A stretch of 64,000 nucleotides of DNA from Hemerocallis citrina (GCA_017893485.1 CM030364.1:40775825-40839824); one strand, 5' to 3'. Numbered from the stretch's first letter, positions 1 through 13,293 are shown. Numbers and translations are program-made. The notes: a model not told the origin generated them from the letters alone.

Positions 1-3000
1 GAAATGATCAAGCACATGTCAATACCATATCAGGCTGTGCAAAGATAATTGAAGGCTCCGGAAGAGCAAATTTTATGATGCCAGAAGGCACAAAATTCAT
101 AATTGAAAATGCATTATTTTCGCCTAAGTCCCAAAGAAACTTATTAAGTTTTAAAGATATTCGTCTAAATGGATATCATATTGAGACTATGAATGAAAGA
201 GGTATTGAATATCTTTGTATTACCTCAAATATGATGGGCAAAAAGTGTGTGTTAGAAAAATTACCAGCTTTCTCATCTGGATTGTATTATACAACTATAA
301 GAATAGTTGAATCATATAATACAATAAATATGAAGTTTACAGATATATTTAAGGTTTGGCATGATCGGTTAGGTCATCCCGGTTCAACGATGATGCGGAA
401 AATTATTGAGAAATCATGTGGTCATTCATTGAAAAACCAGAAGATTTTTCAATCCCATGAATTTCCTTGTATTGCTTGTTCCAAAGGAAAGTTAATTACA
501 AGGCCCTCACCAGCCAAAATAAAGAACGAATCACTGTCATTTTTAGAACGAATTCATGGTGATATATGTGGTCCGATTCATCCCCCATGTGGACCGTTTC
601 GGTATTTTATGGTTCTAATTGATGCATCAACTCGATGGTCACATGTGTATTTATTATCATCTCGTAATTTGGCTTTTGCAAGATTACTTGCACAAATAAT
701 TCGGTTGCGGGCACATTTTCCTGATTATCCGATAAAGACAATTCGTTTTGATAATGCTGGTGAATTTACATTCCAATCTTTTATGAATTATTGTATGTCA
801 ATTGGGATAAAAGTGGAACATCCAGTAGCCTATGTTCACACTCAAAATGGTTTGGCAGAATCATTTATAAAACGGATCCAATGGATTGCTAGACCAATGC
901 TTATGAAATCAAATCTCCCCGTTTGGGCCTGGGGACATGCTGTTTTACATGCAGCACAACTTATACGCATCCGGCCAACCAGTTATAATGATTATTCTCC
1001 CTTACAATTGGTTCATGGTCAGGAACCAAATATTTCCCATTTACGAATTTTCGGATGTGCGGTATATGTCCCAATTAATCCACCACAACGCACAAAAATG
1101 GGACCTCAAAGGAGGACCTAAATATATGTTGGGTATGAATCTCCATCTATAATCAAGTATATTGAACCGACAACTGGAGATTTGTTTACTGCAAGGTTTG
1201 CAGATTGTCACTTTGATGAATCACTATTCCCAACATTAGGGGGAGATAATAAACAGTTGGAAAAAGAGATTTCATGGAATGAATTATCATTGAAATGTTT
1301 AGATCCTCGAACAAAAGAAAGTGAATTAGAAGTTCAAAGGATAATTCATTTGCAAGGCATTGCAAATCAACTGCCAGACGCATTTACTGACCACAAAAGA
1401 ATAACAAAATCTCATATTCCAGCTGTAAATGCTCCTATCAAAATTGATGTCCCTGAAGGACAACCTATAATTGCTAGTGAGTCTAAGGCACGCTTGAAGC
1501 GTGGTAGACCACTGGGTTCCAAAGATAAATATCCTCGAAAAAGAAAAGGAGCAAATAACCATGATTGTCAAATCGAGGATGTCTCTCCAGAAGAGACCAT
1601 TGACATAGTTAATAATGAAGAGAATCAGGTACCTGAAATTAATGAAAATGAAGAGATCTCGATTAACTATGTCATTACGGGAAGAAGATGGGACCGGAAT
1701 AATATAATTGTCGACAATATTTTTGTATATAATATAGCGCGCGATATTATAAATGAAAACGAGGATCATAAACCTACCTCTGTAGAAGAGTGTAGAAATA
1801 GAAATGATTGGCCAAAATGGAAAGAGGCAATTAAGTCTGAATTAGACTCGTTAGAAAAATGAGGAGTTTTTAGATCTGTAGTCCGAACACCAAAAGAGAT
1901 CAAACCAGTAGTCTATAAATGGGTATTTGTACGAAAAAGAAATGAACGAAATGAAATTACCAGATATAAAGCACGGCATGTCGCATAAGGTTTTACCCAG
2001 ATGCCTGGTGTTGATTATGAAGAGACATATTCTCCTGTGGTGGATGCAATAACATTTCGATATTTGATATATCTGGCAGTGCATGAAAGACTTGAAATGC
2101 GTCTCATGGATGTGGTCATGGCCTATTTATATGGTTCGTTAGACCGTGATATATATATGAAAATCCCTGAAGGATTTAAAGTGCCAGAAGCACATAATGA
2201 TAATTCCCGGGAAATTTACTCAGTTAAGTTAAACAAAGCATTATATGGATTAAAACAATCAAGACGGATGTGGTATAACCGTCTGAGTGAATTTTTAATA
2301 AAAGAGGGTTATAATAATGATCCTATATGCCCATGTGTGTTTATAAAAGGTTTAGGATCAAAATTTGTTATAATTGTTGTTTATGTTGATGATTTAAATA
2401 TCATCGGAACTCCTGAAGAGTTATTACAAGCCGTGCAATGTTTAAACAGAGAATTTGAAATGAAAGACCTTGGAAAAACAAGATATTGTTTAGGTCTTCA
2501 AATTGAACATTTGAAAGATGGGATTTTCTTGCATCAATCCACTTATCTGGAAAAAGTACTTAAAAGGTTTTACATGGATAAAGCTCATCCCTTAAGTACT
2601 CCCATGGTAGTGAGGTCATTAGATGTTAATAAAGATGTGTTTAGACCTCGTGAGGAACATGAAGAACTAATTGGTCCTGAAGTACAATATCTTAGTGCCA
2701 TTGGAGCATTGATGTATCTTGCTAACAATACACGTCCTGATATATCTTTTGCAGTAAATTTATTGGCAAGATATAGTTCCTCACCAACTCGAAGACATTG
2801 GAATGGTGTGAAACATATATTTAGATATCTTCGAGGGACCATGGATATGGGCTTATATTATTCTAACCTGTCCAAATCAGATTTAATTGGGTATGCAGAT
2901 GCAGGATATTTATCTGATCCACATAAAGCCCGATCTCAATCAGGATATGTGTTCACCTGCGGAGGAACAACAATTTCATGGCGTTCTACAAAACAAACAC

Positions 3001-3192
3001 TAGTAGCAACTTCAACTAATCATGCAGAAATATTGTCAATCCACGAGGCAAGTCGTGAATGTGTTTGGTTGAGGTCGATATCTCAAAATATCCGGGGAAC
3101 GAGTGGCCTTTCAGTCGATAAAGATATCCCCACAACCTTATTTAAAGATAATACAGCATGCATAGCTCAGCTAAAGGATGGCTACATCAAAG
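1..3192 (+). pseudogene. Ty1/copia pol fragment (protease end, integrase, RT, RNase H), broken by stops
   Basis: One reading frame runs through the stretch and encodes the polyprotein of a Ty1/copia retrotransposon from the end of the protease region onward. Visible in order: GAG-pre-integrase (VWHDRLGHPGSTMMRKI, near 355), integrase core (HGDICGPI near 556, RFDNAGEF near 742), reverse transcriptase with YVDDLN near 2380, and RNase H (GYADAGYLSD near 2891). Three in-frame stops break it at 1119-1121, 1860-1862 and 1986-1988, with no frameshift. The 1986 stop reads as CAA to TAA, as expected from decay of methylated cytosines. The left end runs off the window. The right end stops abruptly inside RNase H, after the QLKDGYIKG motif, where an opposite-strand fragment of the same family begins. 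No LTR or polypurine tract is present on this side. Dead element. Confidence 0.9.
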
Positions 3193-3487
3193 GTTGTATA
3201 ATACAATCCAGATGAGAAAGCTGGTAATTTTTCTAACACACACTTTTTGCCCATCATGTTTGAGGTAATACAAAGATATTCAATACCTCTTTCATTCATA
3301 GTCTCAATATGATATCCATTTAGATGAATATCTTTAAAACTTAATAAGTTTCTTTGGGACTTAGGCGAAAATAATGCATTTTCAATTATGAATTTTGTGC
3401 CTTCTGGCATCATAAAATTTGCTCTTCCGGAGCCTTCAATTATCTTTGCACAGCCTGATATGGTATTGACATGTGCTTGATCATTTC
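3193..3487 (-). repeat. Inverted repeat arm matching 1-295
   Basis: Bases 3193-3487 are the reverse complement of bases 1-295, with no indel seen (paired coordinates sum to 3488) and only about two or three substitutions by eye. The pair brackets the 2.9 kb of integrase, RT and RNase H. The left arm starts at the window edge, so the true arm may be longer. Confidence 0.92.
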
Positions 3488-4807
3488 TCAGATTAGAAAA
3501 ATATTTCTTATCTTTAAGAATGGTGTGGGTAGTAGCACTGTCTGCAAGACATATATCCCCAACTTGGATCTTGGATTGATACATATTCATAATCTAGATA
3601 AAGAAAGAAGAAAAAATGCGAATAAATAAACTTGAAAGCAATATAAAGCATATAATAACGAAGAATGACATTAATTTGAAAATAAAATTAAGCTAAAGAA
3701 AAACTTTAGCAAAACTGAAACAAACTAAAATAAAACATAGTTCATAGCAAACTTAAACATAGAAACAGAATAACAAGCTGAAAGAAACTTCAAATATCAT
3801 AAGCATCTTGATCACTTCTGGTCACTTCCATCTTCAGGATGGATAAGGAAATCAGCTGCATCCAGGTGCATCAAATCATCGAGGCCTTCGGTGAAATCAT
3901 TGGAGTCGTCAGCAATGAAATTTGCTTCAACATTCTTTCCTTTGTTCTTCAACGACTCTTGATAAAGATCAACAAAATGCTTGGGAATACGACAAGTACG
4001 CGACCAATGGCCTTGCATCCTGCATCGGTGGCAGATGCTTTCCTTCATCTTCTTATTCATGCCACCATCATTGTTTCCGCGTGATTCATCCCTAACATTG
4101 TGGTTACTTCGACCACCGGGGAAATAACCTCTTCCTCTTCCTCATCCACGTCCACGTCTGCGGCCTCTGCCACGACCACGACCACGATTATTATTGAATG
4201 CTATCACATTCACTTCAGGGAATGGAGCAGAGCCAGTAAGACGAGACTCATGATTTTACATCAATAACTCATTATTTTGCTCAGCAACAAGAAGACAAGA
4301 TATCAAATCTCCGTATTTTGTAAAACCCTTTTCGCGGTATTGTTGTTGCAAGAGCACATTAGATGCATGAAACGTGGATAATGTTTTTTCCATCATATCA
4401 GAATCAGTAACAGTTTCACCACATAATTTTATTTGTGAACTGATTCGAAAAATAGCCGAGTTATACTCACTAACAGATTTAAAATCTTAAAAACGGAGAT
4501 GCATCCAGTCGTAACGTGCTTTCGGAAGAATCACAGTTTTCTGATGATCATACCTCTCTTTCAGTGATTTCCAAAGATCTGCAGGATCTTTGACCGTGAG
4601 GTATTCAACTTTCAACTCCTCATGAAGGTGATGTCGAAGAAATATCATTGCCTTCGCCTTATCTTGGTTGGATGTTTCTTTTGATTCATCAATTGTCTCC
4701 TTGAGACCTTTAGCATCCAAATGGATCTCCGCATCAAACACCCACGACAAATAATTCTTGCCGGTAATATCAAGAGCTTCAAATTCAAGCTTGACAAGGT
4801 TCGACAT
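3193..4807 (-). pseudogene. Ty1/copia gag and protease start, opposite orientation
   Basis: Read on the minus strand from the ATG at 4807. The first part is a copia gag (MSNLVKLEFEALDITGKN, then ..LWKSLKERYDHQKT), broken by a stop at about 4484. An Arg/Gly-rich stretch follows, then a CCHC zinc knuckle (CHRCRMQGHWSRTC, near 4000-4045) and the start of the aspartic protease (LADSATTH, near 3530-3555). The protein ends at 3193, where its protease part meets the RNase H end of the + strand fragment. It is the same family as the + strand fragment: the shared protease/GAG-pre segment differs by about one residue in 75. Together the two hold all parts of an element but not in a functional order. 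Confidence 0.88.
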
Positions 4808-4866
4808 GATGAAACTATATGTATATAAAAAAAAAATTGCAATTAGAAAAAAAAATTTAGATCAAA

Positions 4867-5262
4867 CTATAATTTTTCTGATACACAAGATCCAAATGAA
4901 TGGCGAGTGTAGAGCATACTTAGTTATAGTGACCTTAATATTATAATATGAGTATAAAAAAAATGCTATAACTTTTCTGATACACAAGATCCAAATGAAT
5001 GGCGAGTGTAAAGCATACTTAGTTATAGTAACCTTAATATTATAATATGAGTATAAAAAAATGCTATAACTTTTCTGATACACAAGATCCAAATGAATGG
5101 CGAGTGTAGAGCATACTTAGTTATAGTAACCTTAATATTATAATATGAGTATAAAAAAAAATGCTATAACTTTTCTGATACACAAGATCCAAATGAATGG
5201 CGAGTGTAGAGCATACTTAGTTATAGTAACCTTAATATTATAACAGTATTAAAAAAAAATAC
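4867..5262. repeat. Four tandem copies of a ~99-bp unit in the copia leader
   Basis: Units start at 4867, 4966, 5064 and 5164. Each contains ttttctgatacacaagatcc, then gcgagtgtagagcatactta, and ends in an A run of variable length. They lie between the LTR/primer-binding region and the gag ATG of the minus-strand copia, so they belong to its untranslated leader. Length variation between units is mostly in the A run. Confidence 0.93.
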
Positions 5263-5301
5263 CACGAATAGTTGAAGTAGAGCCTCGTGCTGATAACGTT
5301 T

Positions 5302-5816
5302 TGTAAAATAATCAAGACGATGCTAGAAAGTAAAAGAGACAAGAGAATGGAGTATAATTTGTATTCCAATGATTTCCTTTTCTTTTTTAGCACTCACAAA
5401 TGATTCATCTAAAGGCCTATTTATAGGCTTACAAAAGAAGTTGAAAGGACAAACATGGAGTAAATGGTGAGTGGAGAACATGAAGATCATGGGGTTAGTG
5501 GAGAAAATGGGATAATGGAGAGACATTCACATTAATTGATTTTAACAAAGAGGAGGGTAATTAAATTTTAAGGTGCAGCTAAATTCACTAGTTCTTTGAG
5601 TTGTAGGACTTTAATTAGTGCTAAGTCATTTTCTTCCCTCATTAGATGACCTTCACATGCACGAATGGTATATATTAGAGTTAGTTAATTATGAATATAA
5701 TTATCTAATTTCTATCTCTACTATTTTAATGGGAGAGAGTTGGAATTTGTAACAAATAAATTCAAACTTTGTAACTATATAAACGCGTATAATATACGTT
5801 CAAACTATATCCAACA
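5302..5816 (-). repeat. 5' LTR of the minus-strand copia fragment
   Basis: On the minus strand this runs from tgttggatatag (5816) to ..tattttaca (5302), so it has TG...CA ends. It is followed by gttatcagcacgaggct (5298-5282), a sequence typical of the primer-binding position in this group of plant copia elements. A TATA-like TATAAATAG lies on the minus strand at 5417-5425 and would serve as the element promoter. Only one LTR copy is in the window, so its boundaries cannot be confirmed by comparison or by a target-site duplication. Confidence 0.7.
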
Positions 5817-6639
5817 AATATAAATGTGCACCACACGTGTAGCCCAAATCAAAACATTCAAATATAAACTATTTTTTTCTTATCAATATATATTCATTTA
5901 TTTTAATGACTTCACTTTTTTAGACGTGAAACGCACGTATATTATACAAGTACTATTTAATGGAAGAGTTTGTCACAAATAAATATTTTCTAAATATTTC
6001 TTTTGCACACAACAAACATCATTTTGTCACAATACAAACTTGTGCATCGTACGTGCATCTCCAGATTTATTTATCAACACGTGCATTGCACGTACAAATT
6101 AAAAAAAATTATTCTTAATTTTTAAAAAATATGTGTAACGCCCGTCCAGCTCCAATTTTATTAAAAATTAAGACATCCATTACACGTGCTAATTACTATC
6201 AACTTACATGTATCACACGTTTAACTTCAACTTTTTATTAAAAAAGGTATATCCGCACGAAAAAAAATACTAGTTTCTCATAATAAAAGTTATTTTCCTT
6301 TTAACCAAAATTCATATTTAATTATTAGAGGTACCAGCCTATTTTTCGACTGTCCGGTCGATACTCGATGCTACCGTATAATGAGAATAGATCGCGCGTG
6401 TGTATCATTGGTCTTCTCTCCTTTCACCTTTAACTGCTCTTTATTTTTCTATTGGCAGTTTAGAATTTTGTCCATTTACGTACGTTACTAGGGGTTTTAT
6501 AACATTATTTCTTAAATATTTTTTGGACGTACGGATAAAAAAAGTAAGAAAAAAAAGACGTGTATTGCAAATGCAAATAATGAGTGTTATAAACTGTTTG
6601 GATTACATGTACTAGATATGGGTGTCAAAAAATATCATA
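5817..6639. other. Non-coding spacer rich in short acgt-gca palindromes
   Basis: No gene is seen. Between about 5820 and 6240 short motifs such as acacgtgt, acgtgcattgcacgtac and atcgtacgtgcat recur every 40-80 bp in AT-rich DNA. They look like the remains of an old repeat, but no terminal repeats or target-site duplication could be found. Confidence 0.5.
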
Positions 6640-6644
6640 ATACC

Positions 6645-6843
6645 TGTTGAAAACAGATTTTGGAAAAAATAATTGTTATTCATACTTTTATTTTTTTACT
6701 GTATACATCTATACATAAGGATTATAATCTTAGAAAAGAATAAAGGAGATTGAGAGAAGATTGAGGGGTGAGAGATTTGGGGAATCTGTTTCCTATATAT
6801 TAGGAAACAGCATATACACATTTGCACTTACTATATTTTAACA
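6645..6843 (-). repeat. 3' LTR of the 6645-11239 copia
   Basis: Begins tgttgaaaac and ends ..tttaaca in + orientation. It matches 11042-11239 along its whole length at roughly 87% identity by eye. Confidence 0.93.
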
Positions 6844-6850
6844 CTCCCCC

Positions 6851-9800
6851 TCAAGTTGGTGCATAGATATTGAACATGCCCAACTTGTCAACAAATTTCA
6901 AGAAGAGCCGACTCGAAACTGCTTTGGTCAGGATATCTGCAAGCTGATCTTCTGACTTCACTTTAGATATCTCAATGACTTTCTCATCCAATTTCTCCTT
7001 GATGAAGAATCTATCCACCTCTACATGTTTCGTCCTACCATGTTGAACTGAATTTGCAGCAATATCACATGCTGCTTGACTATCACAATACACCTTCACA
7101 GGTTTATTCGGGCCACAGCCTAAGTCCTGCAACAAGAGTTTCAGCTACAAAGCTTCGGTTATACTTAGAACTACTCCGCAATACTCAGCCTCTGCACCAG
7201 AGCGTGCAACAACATTTTGCTTCTTACTTCTCCATGGAACTAGATTTCCTCCAACAAAGATGAAGTATCCTGAAGTGGAGCGCCTATCAATTATAGATTC
7301 TGCCCAATCAGTATCAGTATATGCATCAACCTTCAAGTGACCATGTTTCACAAATAGTATTCTTTTTTCTAGAGCAGACTTAATATATCTCAGAATTCTC
7401 ATCACTGTATCCATGTGATGTTCCTGAGGTGCATGCATAAACTGACTTACCACACTTAAAGCATATGATAAATCTGGACGTGTATGTGCAAGATACATCA
7501 ATCGTCCAACAAATCTCTGATATCTTTCCTTATCACAAGGCACATGATCAGATTCGTTGGAAAGTTTTAGTCCTTCTTCTAATGGTGTACCAATTGACTG
7601 ATAAGCAGACATTCCAGTTTTCTTAAATAAATCGAGAGCATACTTTCTTTGAGACAGAAATATACCATTTCTCGAGTGAGAAACTTCAGTACCAAGGAAA
7701 TATCTCGAAGAGCCAAGATCTTTCATTTCAAACTCTCGTGACAAGTAGCTCTTCATTGCCATTCTCTCCTCAGGATCATTCCCAGTTACTATCATGTCAT
7801 CCACATATATAATGAGAGCAGTAATCTTACCTTCTATCCTTTTCAGGAATAGGGTATGATCTGAATTACTCTGACAATATCCGAATGTTCTCATTGATTT
7901 TGTAAACCTCCCAAACCAAGCTCTTGGTGACTATTTGAAAGCATTTAGCGTCTTCCTCAACTGACACACTTTATTACTGTGTGAGACTGGTATATTTGAT
8001 CCTAGCGGTAGATCCATATAAACCTCTTCTGTCAATTTCCCATGCAGAAAGGCATTCTTCACATCAAATTGCTCAAATGACCAGTCAATATTTGCAGCAA
8101 GCGACAGTAGAACTCGAACAGTGTTGAACTTTACCACAGGTGCAAAAGTTTCATCATAATCAATTCCATAAGTTTGAGTGTACCCTTTGGCAACCGGCCT
8201 TGCCTTGTACCACTCTATCGAACCATCCGACTTATATTTCACTGTATAAATCCATTTGCATCCGACCGGCTTCTTCCCTGCTGGCAGTTCGACTATCTCC
8301 CAAGTCTCATTCTTCTTCAAGGACTTTATCTCCTCATCCATAGCTGCTTTCCACCTTGGATCAGCTAAGGCTTCCTGCACACTGTTAGGAATAGATATAA
8401 CAGATAATTGATTCACAAATGACTTATTTGATTCAAACAATTAGTGAGTGGACACATAATGACTCATGGGATACTTGACTTTACAGTGGGATCAGGCTCA
8501 TAAGTGAGTTTTGAGATACCTCTAGTAGTACGGTTTGGGAGTTCTCTTCTTGGAGCTTCAGACAGCGATGACGATTGGTTTTGGAGTTCTGCTGGGGGTG
8601 GAGATAGATCTGATGGTACTGGTGGTGGAGATGGTTCTGATGGTGCTGGTGGTAGAGATGGCTCATCTTTATGGAGGTTTGGCACTAATTACAGTTCTTC
8701 GTGGAAATCTTCTTCCTCAACAAAATCTTCATTTGAGTGATCGTCATTACTTACATCCCGATTTTGTCTCCTTAACTCCGATTGTTCAGTCTGAATGGTA
8801 GCTATTTCATCATAGGCAAGAGTTTGAACTTCACTTTGGTACTTCCCTTGAAGTCCAAACTCAGAGGAAAAATACATCTCATCTTCATGGAACACAACAT
8901 CCATAGTCACAAACATCTTTTGAGTTGGTGGGTGATAATACCGATACCCTTTCTTATCCTGTGCTTATCCCACAAACACACATCGGACAGCTCGAGGAGT
9001 TAACTTATTACGTTCATGTTGATGAAGATGAACAAATGCAACACACCCAAACACACGAGGTGGCAGGTTGACGACTTTTAGTGCATTCACAGCTTCAGTT
9101 AATGCTTGAAATGGCATGAGAAAGTTTAGGATATTGAAGGAACTCGATTGATTAAGTATGCAGCAGAAGCAAGTGCTTCCCCCAATAAATGAGTGGCATA
9201 TTTCCATAGATAAGAGAAGCACGGACCACCTCGAGTGTCTATTTTTTCTTTCTGCAACTCCATTCTATTGAGGTGTATATGAGCATGTAGTCTTGTGAAC
9301 AATTCCGTGTTCCACCAAATATTGTTGCAGATTCGAACTCAGGTATTCTCCGCAATTATCACTCCTAAGAACTTGAATCTTTGATTTATACTGAGTCATA
9401 ACATGCTTGTGAAATTTCTGAAATAAGCCACTAACTTCACTTTTCGACTTAATCAAACAAATCCAGGTCATATGTGTACAGTCGTCAATAAATGTCACAA
9501 ACCATTTGGCTCCTCCAAACGTAGTATTTTTAGATGGACACCAAATATCAGAATGAATAATCATAAATGGAAGAGAGCTTCTACTTGGATTTGGAGGAAA
9601 CGAGACATGGTGACCCTTTGCGAGTTCACACACATCACACCGAAAGACAGAAATATCCATCTTCAAAAATAAACTTGGAAATAATTTTTTTTCAAATAAC
9701 CAAAAAGAAGCATGCCCTAGACGTCGATGCAATAGCAAAATATCTAATTTCTTCTTCTCACATTCAGATCCTTCCACACATAGAGCTTGAGTCAACTTGC

Positions 9801-10378
9801 TTGAACTTTCATATTCTAAATCTAGGTAATAGAGCTTCCCATGCCTAACCCCATAACCAATCCTCTTTCGAGTCCGAATATCCTTAAACACACAATGTGA
9901 AGGCCAAAAAACTACAATACAATGTAAGGCAGTAGTTATTTGAGCAACAGATAACAGATTAAAATTCAAGAATGGCACAACTAGAGCAGTATCTAAGGTT
10001 AGGTTGTTTGGGAGAGGTATGGAACCCTCGCCAGTAACAGTGGCAGGATCACCATTGGCAGTGGACACCGTTGATTTTTTTGGATGGTTGAAAATTTTGG
10101 ACTTGTCTAGAATCAAAAGTCATATGGTCGGTAGCACCCGAATCAATTATCCATATATTATTCATAACAGAGGCAGAAAAAATTTTACCATCATTACCTG
10201 CAGCAGCACGATCAGCAACTTCAACTGCGACACTGGGTTGATTGCAAGTCTTCTTCCAAATATCCCTGCTATGATCCCAGTTCTCCGGATAACCGACAAT
10301 CTTATAACAACGAGCTTTCGTATGGCCGATCTTGCTATAATGAATACACTTCCTTGACTCATACAGATATTGTCCCAT
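6851..10378 (-). pseudogene. Copia polyprotein remnant (zinc knuckle to RNase H)
   Basis: Minus-strand coding remnants in element order: a zinc knuckle in which CIHYSKIGHTKARC is readable (near 10345), protease (WIIDSGATDHM, near 10135), GAG-pre-integrase (LLHRRLGHASF, near 9720), integrase (HSDIWCPSKN, near 9540; LRSDNCGEY, near 9360), RT beginning near 8440 (ARPVAKGYTQTYGIDYDETF), YVDDMIVTG near 7800, and RNase H (AYTDTDWAES, near 7310) down to 6851. Frameshifts or stops separate at least seven blocks. Most of the N-terminal gag is missing: 10380-11040 holds only GC-rich, CAACAG- and gatcggtgac-type repeated sequence with no gag motif, so this copy may have been non-autonomous even when young. 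Confidence 0.88.
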
Positions 10379-11041
10379 AGCAACACAACAAGGAGAACAA
10401 GTTGTCTACCAAGCAGTGAGCAACAAACACCAATAGAGTACAACAGCAAATCAGATCTAAATAAATTAGATCAAGATCACAACAGCAACAGAGAAACAAT
10501 CAGTTTTGGGAGAGGGTTCGTGATCTGGAGCAACAATCGGCACAACAGCAACACGATCTGGGTTGACAGAGCAACAATCGGCACAACAAAGCAACAATCG
10601 GCACAACAACAGCACGATCTGGGTCAACGACGGCTTTGGAAGACGACGGATTTGGGGGTCAGGGTCGAGGCCTCGACGATGACAGAGAGGCGCGACGGGG
10701 GTTCGGAGATGTCGGGACGACGACAGAGAGGGACGAAGACGACGAGTAATGTGGACAACGGGATCGGGGTCGATGAGGATGTTGGGGATCGGTGACGAGA
10801 TCGGTGTTGGGAATCGGTGACGAAGATGTTGGGGATCGGTGACTGGGATTGTGGTCGACGAGGCAGAGCGGCGAGGACGGTGACGAAGATCGGTGACGGG
10901 ATCGGTGACGGGATCTGTGGACGACGACGATGAGGTTTGGGGATTAGGTTTTGGTCGGGATCGGATGAAGATGGAGGTGTAAGATCTGATAACCTCATCT
11001 TTTTCTTCAGTTAGCCTAGATCTGGTTAGGCTCTAATACCA

Positions 11042-11239
11042 TGATGAAAACAGATTTTGGAAAAAATAATTGGTATTCATACTTTTATTCTTTACTGTAT
11101 ACATCTATATATAAGGATTACATTCTTGGAGGGGAAGTAAGGATATTGAGAGAAAATTGAGGGGTGAAAAATTTGGGGAATCTGTTTTCTATAGATTAGG
11201 AAACAGGATATACACATTACCACTTACTATATTTCAACA
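11042..11239 (-). repeat. 5' LTR of the 6645-11239 copia
   Basis: tgatgaaaac ... ttcaaca in + orientation. On the minus strand it is followed directly by the primer-binding site. Confidence 0.93.
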
Positions 11240-11244
11240 ATACC

Positions 11245-11363
11245 ATACTATACGAGTACCATACCGTTACCATACCGAATAGTACCAAAAACTTGGTAAT
11301 ACCTTACCAAAATCTCGGTACTGTATCGTACCGAGATTATATGGTATGGTACTAGTACCCAAT
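11245..11363. repeat. Old repeat rich in ggtacc/ataccg motifs
   Basis: A short, self-complementary stretch built of ccataccgt, ggtaccgta, tggtatggtac and similar motifs. Parts also occur at 6610-6644 (left of the copia insertion) and 12307-12345 (right of the hAT insertion), so both younger elements landed in it. A related stretch lies at 13330-13500. It resembles a palindromic MITE, but no clean terminal repeats were found. Confidence 0.55.
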
Positions 11364-12298
<935 letters not shown>

Positions 12299-12396
12299 TA
12301 CCCAGTATTGATACCGATGGTATATCATACCGTACGAAATATATTTAATGTAGATTTAATTTAATTTGGAATTTAAGAAGTTAAAGCCAAAAGGAG

Positions 12397-13130
12397 ATGG
12401 TGAAGTTATTAGAGCAAATCATTGAAGAAGATAAGTCGTTATCTACAGCGGTTTCTGCTAAACTAAAGGTTGTGAAGAATGAGAAAAAGGCGGTGGAGCT
12501 TGAGCTTGTGTCTGCACAATCTGAACATCAAAATCTAAGTGAGATGGTGCGGTTTCTAGAAAGGAGAGTTTAGACTAAGAAGGCATTAAATGCCCAATTG
12601 CAGTGAAGTGCCAAACTTGGAGGATGAGCTTTCAAAGAAGAGCCAAGAAGTTGAAGTGCGACTTGTATCAAGATTAAATGGAGGATTATCAGTAAAACAG
12701 GTGCATTCAAAGTGCATTTAGTTTTTTACCTTACTGCTGCTATTTATTTTCTCGGTCCAAAATCAGTCAACGAACGTAATACCATCATTTCCATAATTTG
12801 CCTTTGCTTAATATATAGATGTACATCTACTGCAGGGGAAAAAGCTTGTCGTGGCTGCTCAGAAACTGGCAAAGTGCTAGAAGACGATAGCTTCACTCGG
12901 CAACCAGTTGAAAAAGTTTAACAACTTTTGACAACTACATAATTGATACTGAGAGGTGGAATTCAACGCAAGCCCACCACATTCATCTCCTTTATCCCCT
13001 ATTGTACCAAATGGCAAGGAGAGTTGTGTCGCTTCATCTCCTCCGTTCTCAACCTCATGCGCATCAGGATTTGGAAGATGATGTCTTTTGCAGTAGTAGT
13101 AGAACTAGCAGTCGTATAGGAAACCAGTAG
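12397..13130 (+). pseudogene. FPP: Fragment of a filament-like plant protein (FPP) gene
   Basis: A coiled-coil open frame starts at 12397 (MVKLLEQIIEEDKSLSTAVS, then LELVSAQSEHQNLSEMVRFL) and stops after 58 codons. After a frameshift, NLEDELSKKSQEVEVRLVS follows near 12617. A GT...AG segment at about 12692-12834 looks like a retained intron. The next block reads KKLVVAAQKLAKC, a stop, then KTIASLGNQLKKF. The AAxKLAxCQxTIxxLGxQLK pattern is characteristic of the C-terminal part of FPP proteins, microtubule/plasma-membrane-linked coiled-coil proteins. Because an intron seems to be kept, it is a genomic fragment rather than a processed copy. Several stops and frameshifts make it non-functional. 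Family assignment is from recognised motif patterns only. Confidence 0.6.
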
Positions 13131-13231
13131 AATACAAGAAAAATGGTAGTGATATAAAATTTGGGATCTGTTTGATGTATCTTTGATAATGAATAATAGT
13201 TGAGGCCCTAGATCCAAAATGATTATTGATT

Positions 13232-13233
<2 letters not shown>

Positions 13234-13291
<58 letters not shown>
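13234..13291. repeat. (AT)n microsatellite
   Basis: About 58 bp of uninterrupted AT repeat. Confidence 0.97.

Positions 13292-13293
<2 letters not shown>

Larger units (their letters stand above)
6645..11239 (-). mobile_element. Complete but decayed Ty1/copia retrotransposon, TSD atacc
   Basis: LTRs lie at 6645-6843 and 11042-11239 (199 and 198 bp; about 25 differences by eye, so an old insertion). The 5-bp target-site duplication atacc is present at 6640-6644 and 11240-11244. Transcription would run leftwards. Next to the 5' LTR, the minus strand reads tggtattagagcc (11041-11029), the usual initiator-Met tRNA primer site with one change. Next to the 3' LTR is the polypurine tract gagggggag (6852-6844). 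The internal region codes for zinc knuckle, protease, integrase, RT and RNase H but is broken throughout. The target was an older repeat rich in ggtacc/ataccg motifs, which continues at 11245-11363. Confidence 0.95.

Noticed and set aside
4867..5262. Regularly spaced repeats considered as a CRISPR-like array
   Set aside because: Whole units of about 99 bp repeat without unique spacers, and the setting is a plant retrotransposon leader.
8464..8801. Gly/Asp-rich + strand frames and Pro/Ser-rich minus-strand frames as genes
   Set aside because: They fall in the hinge between integrase and RT of the decayed copia and are its low-complexity linker.
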